Below are positions 63,510 through 64,000 of a stretch of DNA of 64,000 bases, piece by piece. The translations under genes were made by a program, and so were the position numbers. The notes below the pieces were generated by a model. That model was not told the origin of the DNA and did not search any database. It worked only from the letters and a program-made list of their open reading frames with translations. Every line of letters starts with the position of its first letter. Position 1 is the stretch's first letter. The DNA is from Streptomyces sp. CB02058 (GTDB lineage Bacteria; Actinomycetota; Actinomycetes; Streptomycetales; Streptomycetaceae), in assembly GCF_001905505.1 (NCBI RefSeq), contig NZ_LIPG01000001.1:1488001-1552000 (forward strand), in the 5' to 3' direction.

Positions 63510-64000
63510 CGCAGAACAAGCAGGACAGGACGCCGGACGGACTTGTCATCGTCGACAAGCCGTCCGGCTTCACGTCACACGACGTCGTGGCGAAGATGCG
63601 CGGCATCGCCCGGACCCGGCGGGTCGGCCACGCCGGCACGCTGGACCCCATGGCGACCGGCGTGCTGGTGCTCGGTGTCGAGCGGGCGACCAAGCTGCTC
63701 GGCCATCTCGCACTGACCGAGAAGGAGTACCTGGGGACGATCCGGCTCGGCCAGGACACCGTCACCGACGACGCGGAGGGCGAGATCACCTCGTCCACCG
63801 ACGCCTCGGGGGTGACCCGCGAGGGCATCGACGCCGGGGTGGCCGCCCTCACCGGCGCGATCATGCAGGTGCCGTCCAAGGTCAGCGCCATCAAGATCGA
63901 CGGCAAGCGGTCCTACGCCCGGGTGCGCGGCGGCGAGGAGTTCGAGATCCCGGCCCGTCCGGTGACCATCTCGTCCTTCCGGGTCTACGACGTCCGTGAG
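63506..64000 (+). CDS. truB: tRNA pseudouridine(55) synthase, N-terminal part (cut by window edge)
   Basis: 165 residues visible from ATG 63506; the rest lies outside. DGLVIVDKPSGFTSHDVV and GHAGTLDPMATGVLVL with the catalytic Asp are diagnostic of TruB, which makes pseudouridine 55 in the T loop. Four-base overlap with rbfA indicates translational coupling. Confidence 0.96.
   Translation, partial: MTQNKQDRTPDGLVIVDKPSGFTSHDVVAKMRGIARTRRVGHAGTLDPMATGVLVLGVERATKLLGHLALTEKEYLGTIRLGQDTVTDDAEGEITSSTDASGVTREGIDAGVAALTGAIMQVPSKVSAIKIDGKRSYARVRGGEEFEIPARPVTISSFRVYDVRE

Noticed and set aside
1..64000. Mobile elements, prophage or secondary-metabolite cluster
   Set aside because: I looked for transposase, integrase, phage structural, PKS, NRPS and terpene cyclase motifs and found none.

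Overview
This is high-GC actinobacterial DNA, almost certainly a Streptomyces chromosome core segment. Third codon positions are nearly always G or C, GTG starts are frequent, and the gene order matches what I remember of the S. coelicolor stretch from about SCO5626 (pyrH) to SCO5709 (truB). I could not run an alignment, so locus comparisons are from memory. I see no insertion sequence, integrase, prophage, CRISPR, tRNA or rRNA gene.

Layout. 1-2174: end of pyrH, frr and cdsA, closed by a strong terminator, then a short membrane ORF that may be a gene remnant. 2836-8130: rlmN, a 35-nt tandem repeat, then a TPP riboswitch controlling a three-gene ABC importer (thiB-like lipoprotein, two-domain permease, ATPase). 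8216-11760: an AHSA1/SRPBCC protein, a LOG-family protein and an FtsX-type ABC exporter pair whose ATPase has a degenerate signature motif. 11946-15418: class III aminotransferase, Lrp/AsnC regulator and a divergent aldehyde dehydrogenase. 15589-23436: mixed genes (membrane protein, beta-lactamase-like serine hydrolase, DUF574 methyltransferase with a two-component system, GDPD, adenosine deaminase, DUF4190 protein, NADAR protein). 23621-30792: aldehyde dehydrogenase, spermidine/putrescine importer (potD-A-B-C) and FAD amine oxidase. 31018-34185: small hypothetical, a GH18 chitinase with a DasR-type operator, PAP2 phosphatase. 34325-41824: gabT, a VirD4/TraG-like membrane ATPase, a PucR regulator and a gabD-like dehydrogenase, with two tandem-repeat arrays around pucR. 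42015-47704: secreted HNH-like protein, a 74-aa secreted peptide, acyl-CoA dehydrogenase, an EPSP-synthase paralogue and a lipoprotein. 47766-64000: dxr-rseP-ispG (MEP pathway and site-2 protease), two acetyltransferases, proS, a degenerate kinase with a ferritin-like DUF4439 protein and a lipoprotein, then rimP-nusA-ylxR-infB-DUF503-rbfA-truB (truB runs off the end).

How the genes work together. The most coherent accessory theme is polyamine and GABA catabolism: uptake (potABCD), oxidation or transamination (FAD oxidase, aminotransferase), aldehyde oxidation (two aldehyde dehydrogenases), GABA transamination (gabT) and succinate-semialdehyde oxidation (gabD-like), with AsnC and PucR regulators, spread over about 30 kb. 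The ends of the window are housekeeping translation, envelope and isoprenoid genes.

The points I would look at first are: the VirD4-like ATPase with no secretion or transfer partners nearby; an APH-family protein whose catalytic Asp, metal Asn and DFG-like Asp all look replaced; an EPSP-synthase paralogue with Ala at the glyphosate-determining Gly position; three intergenic tandem-repeat arrays; and a dre operator inside the chitinase promoter.
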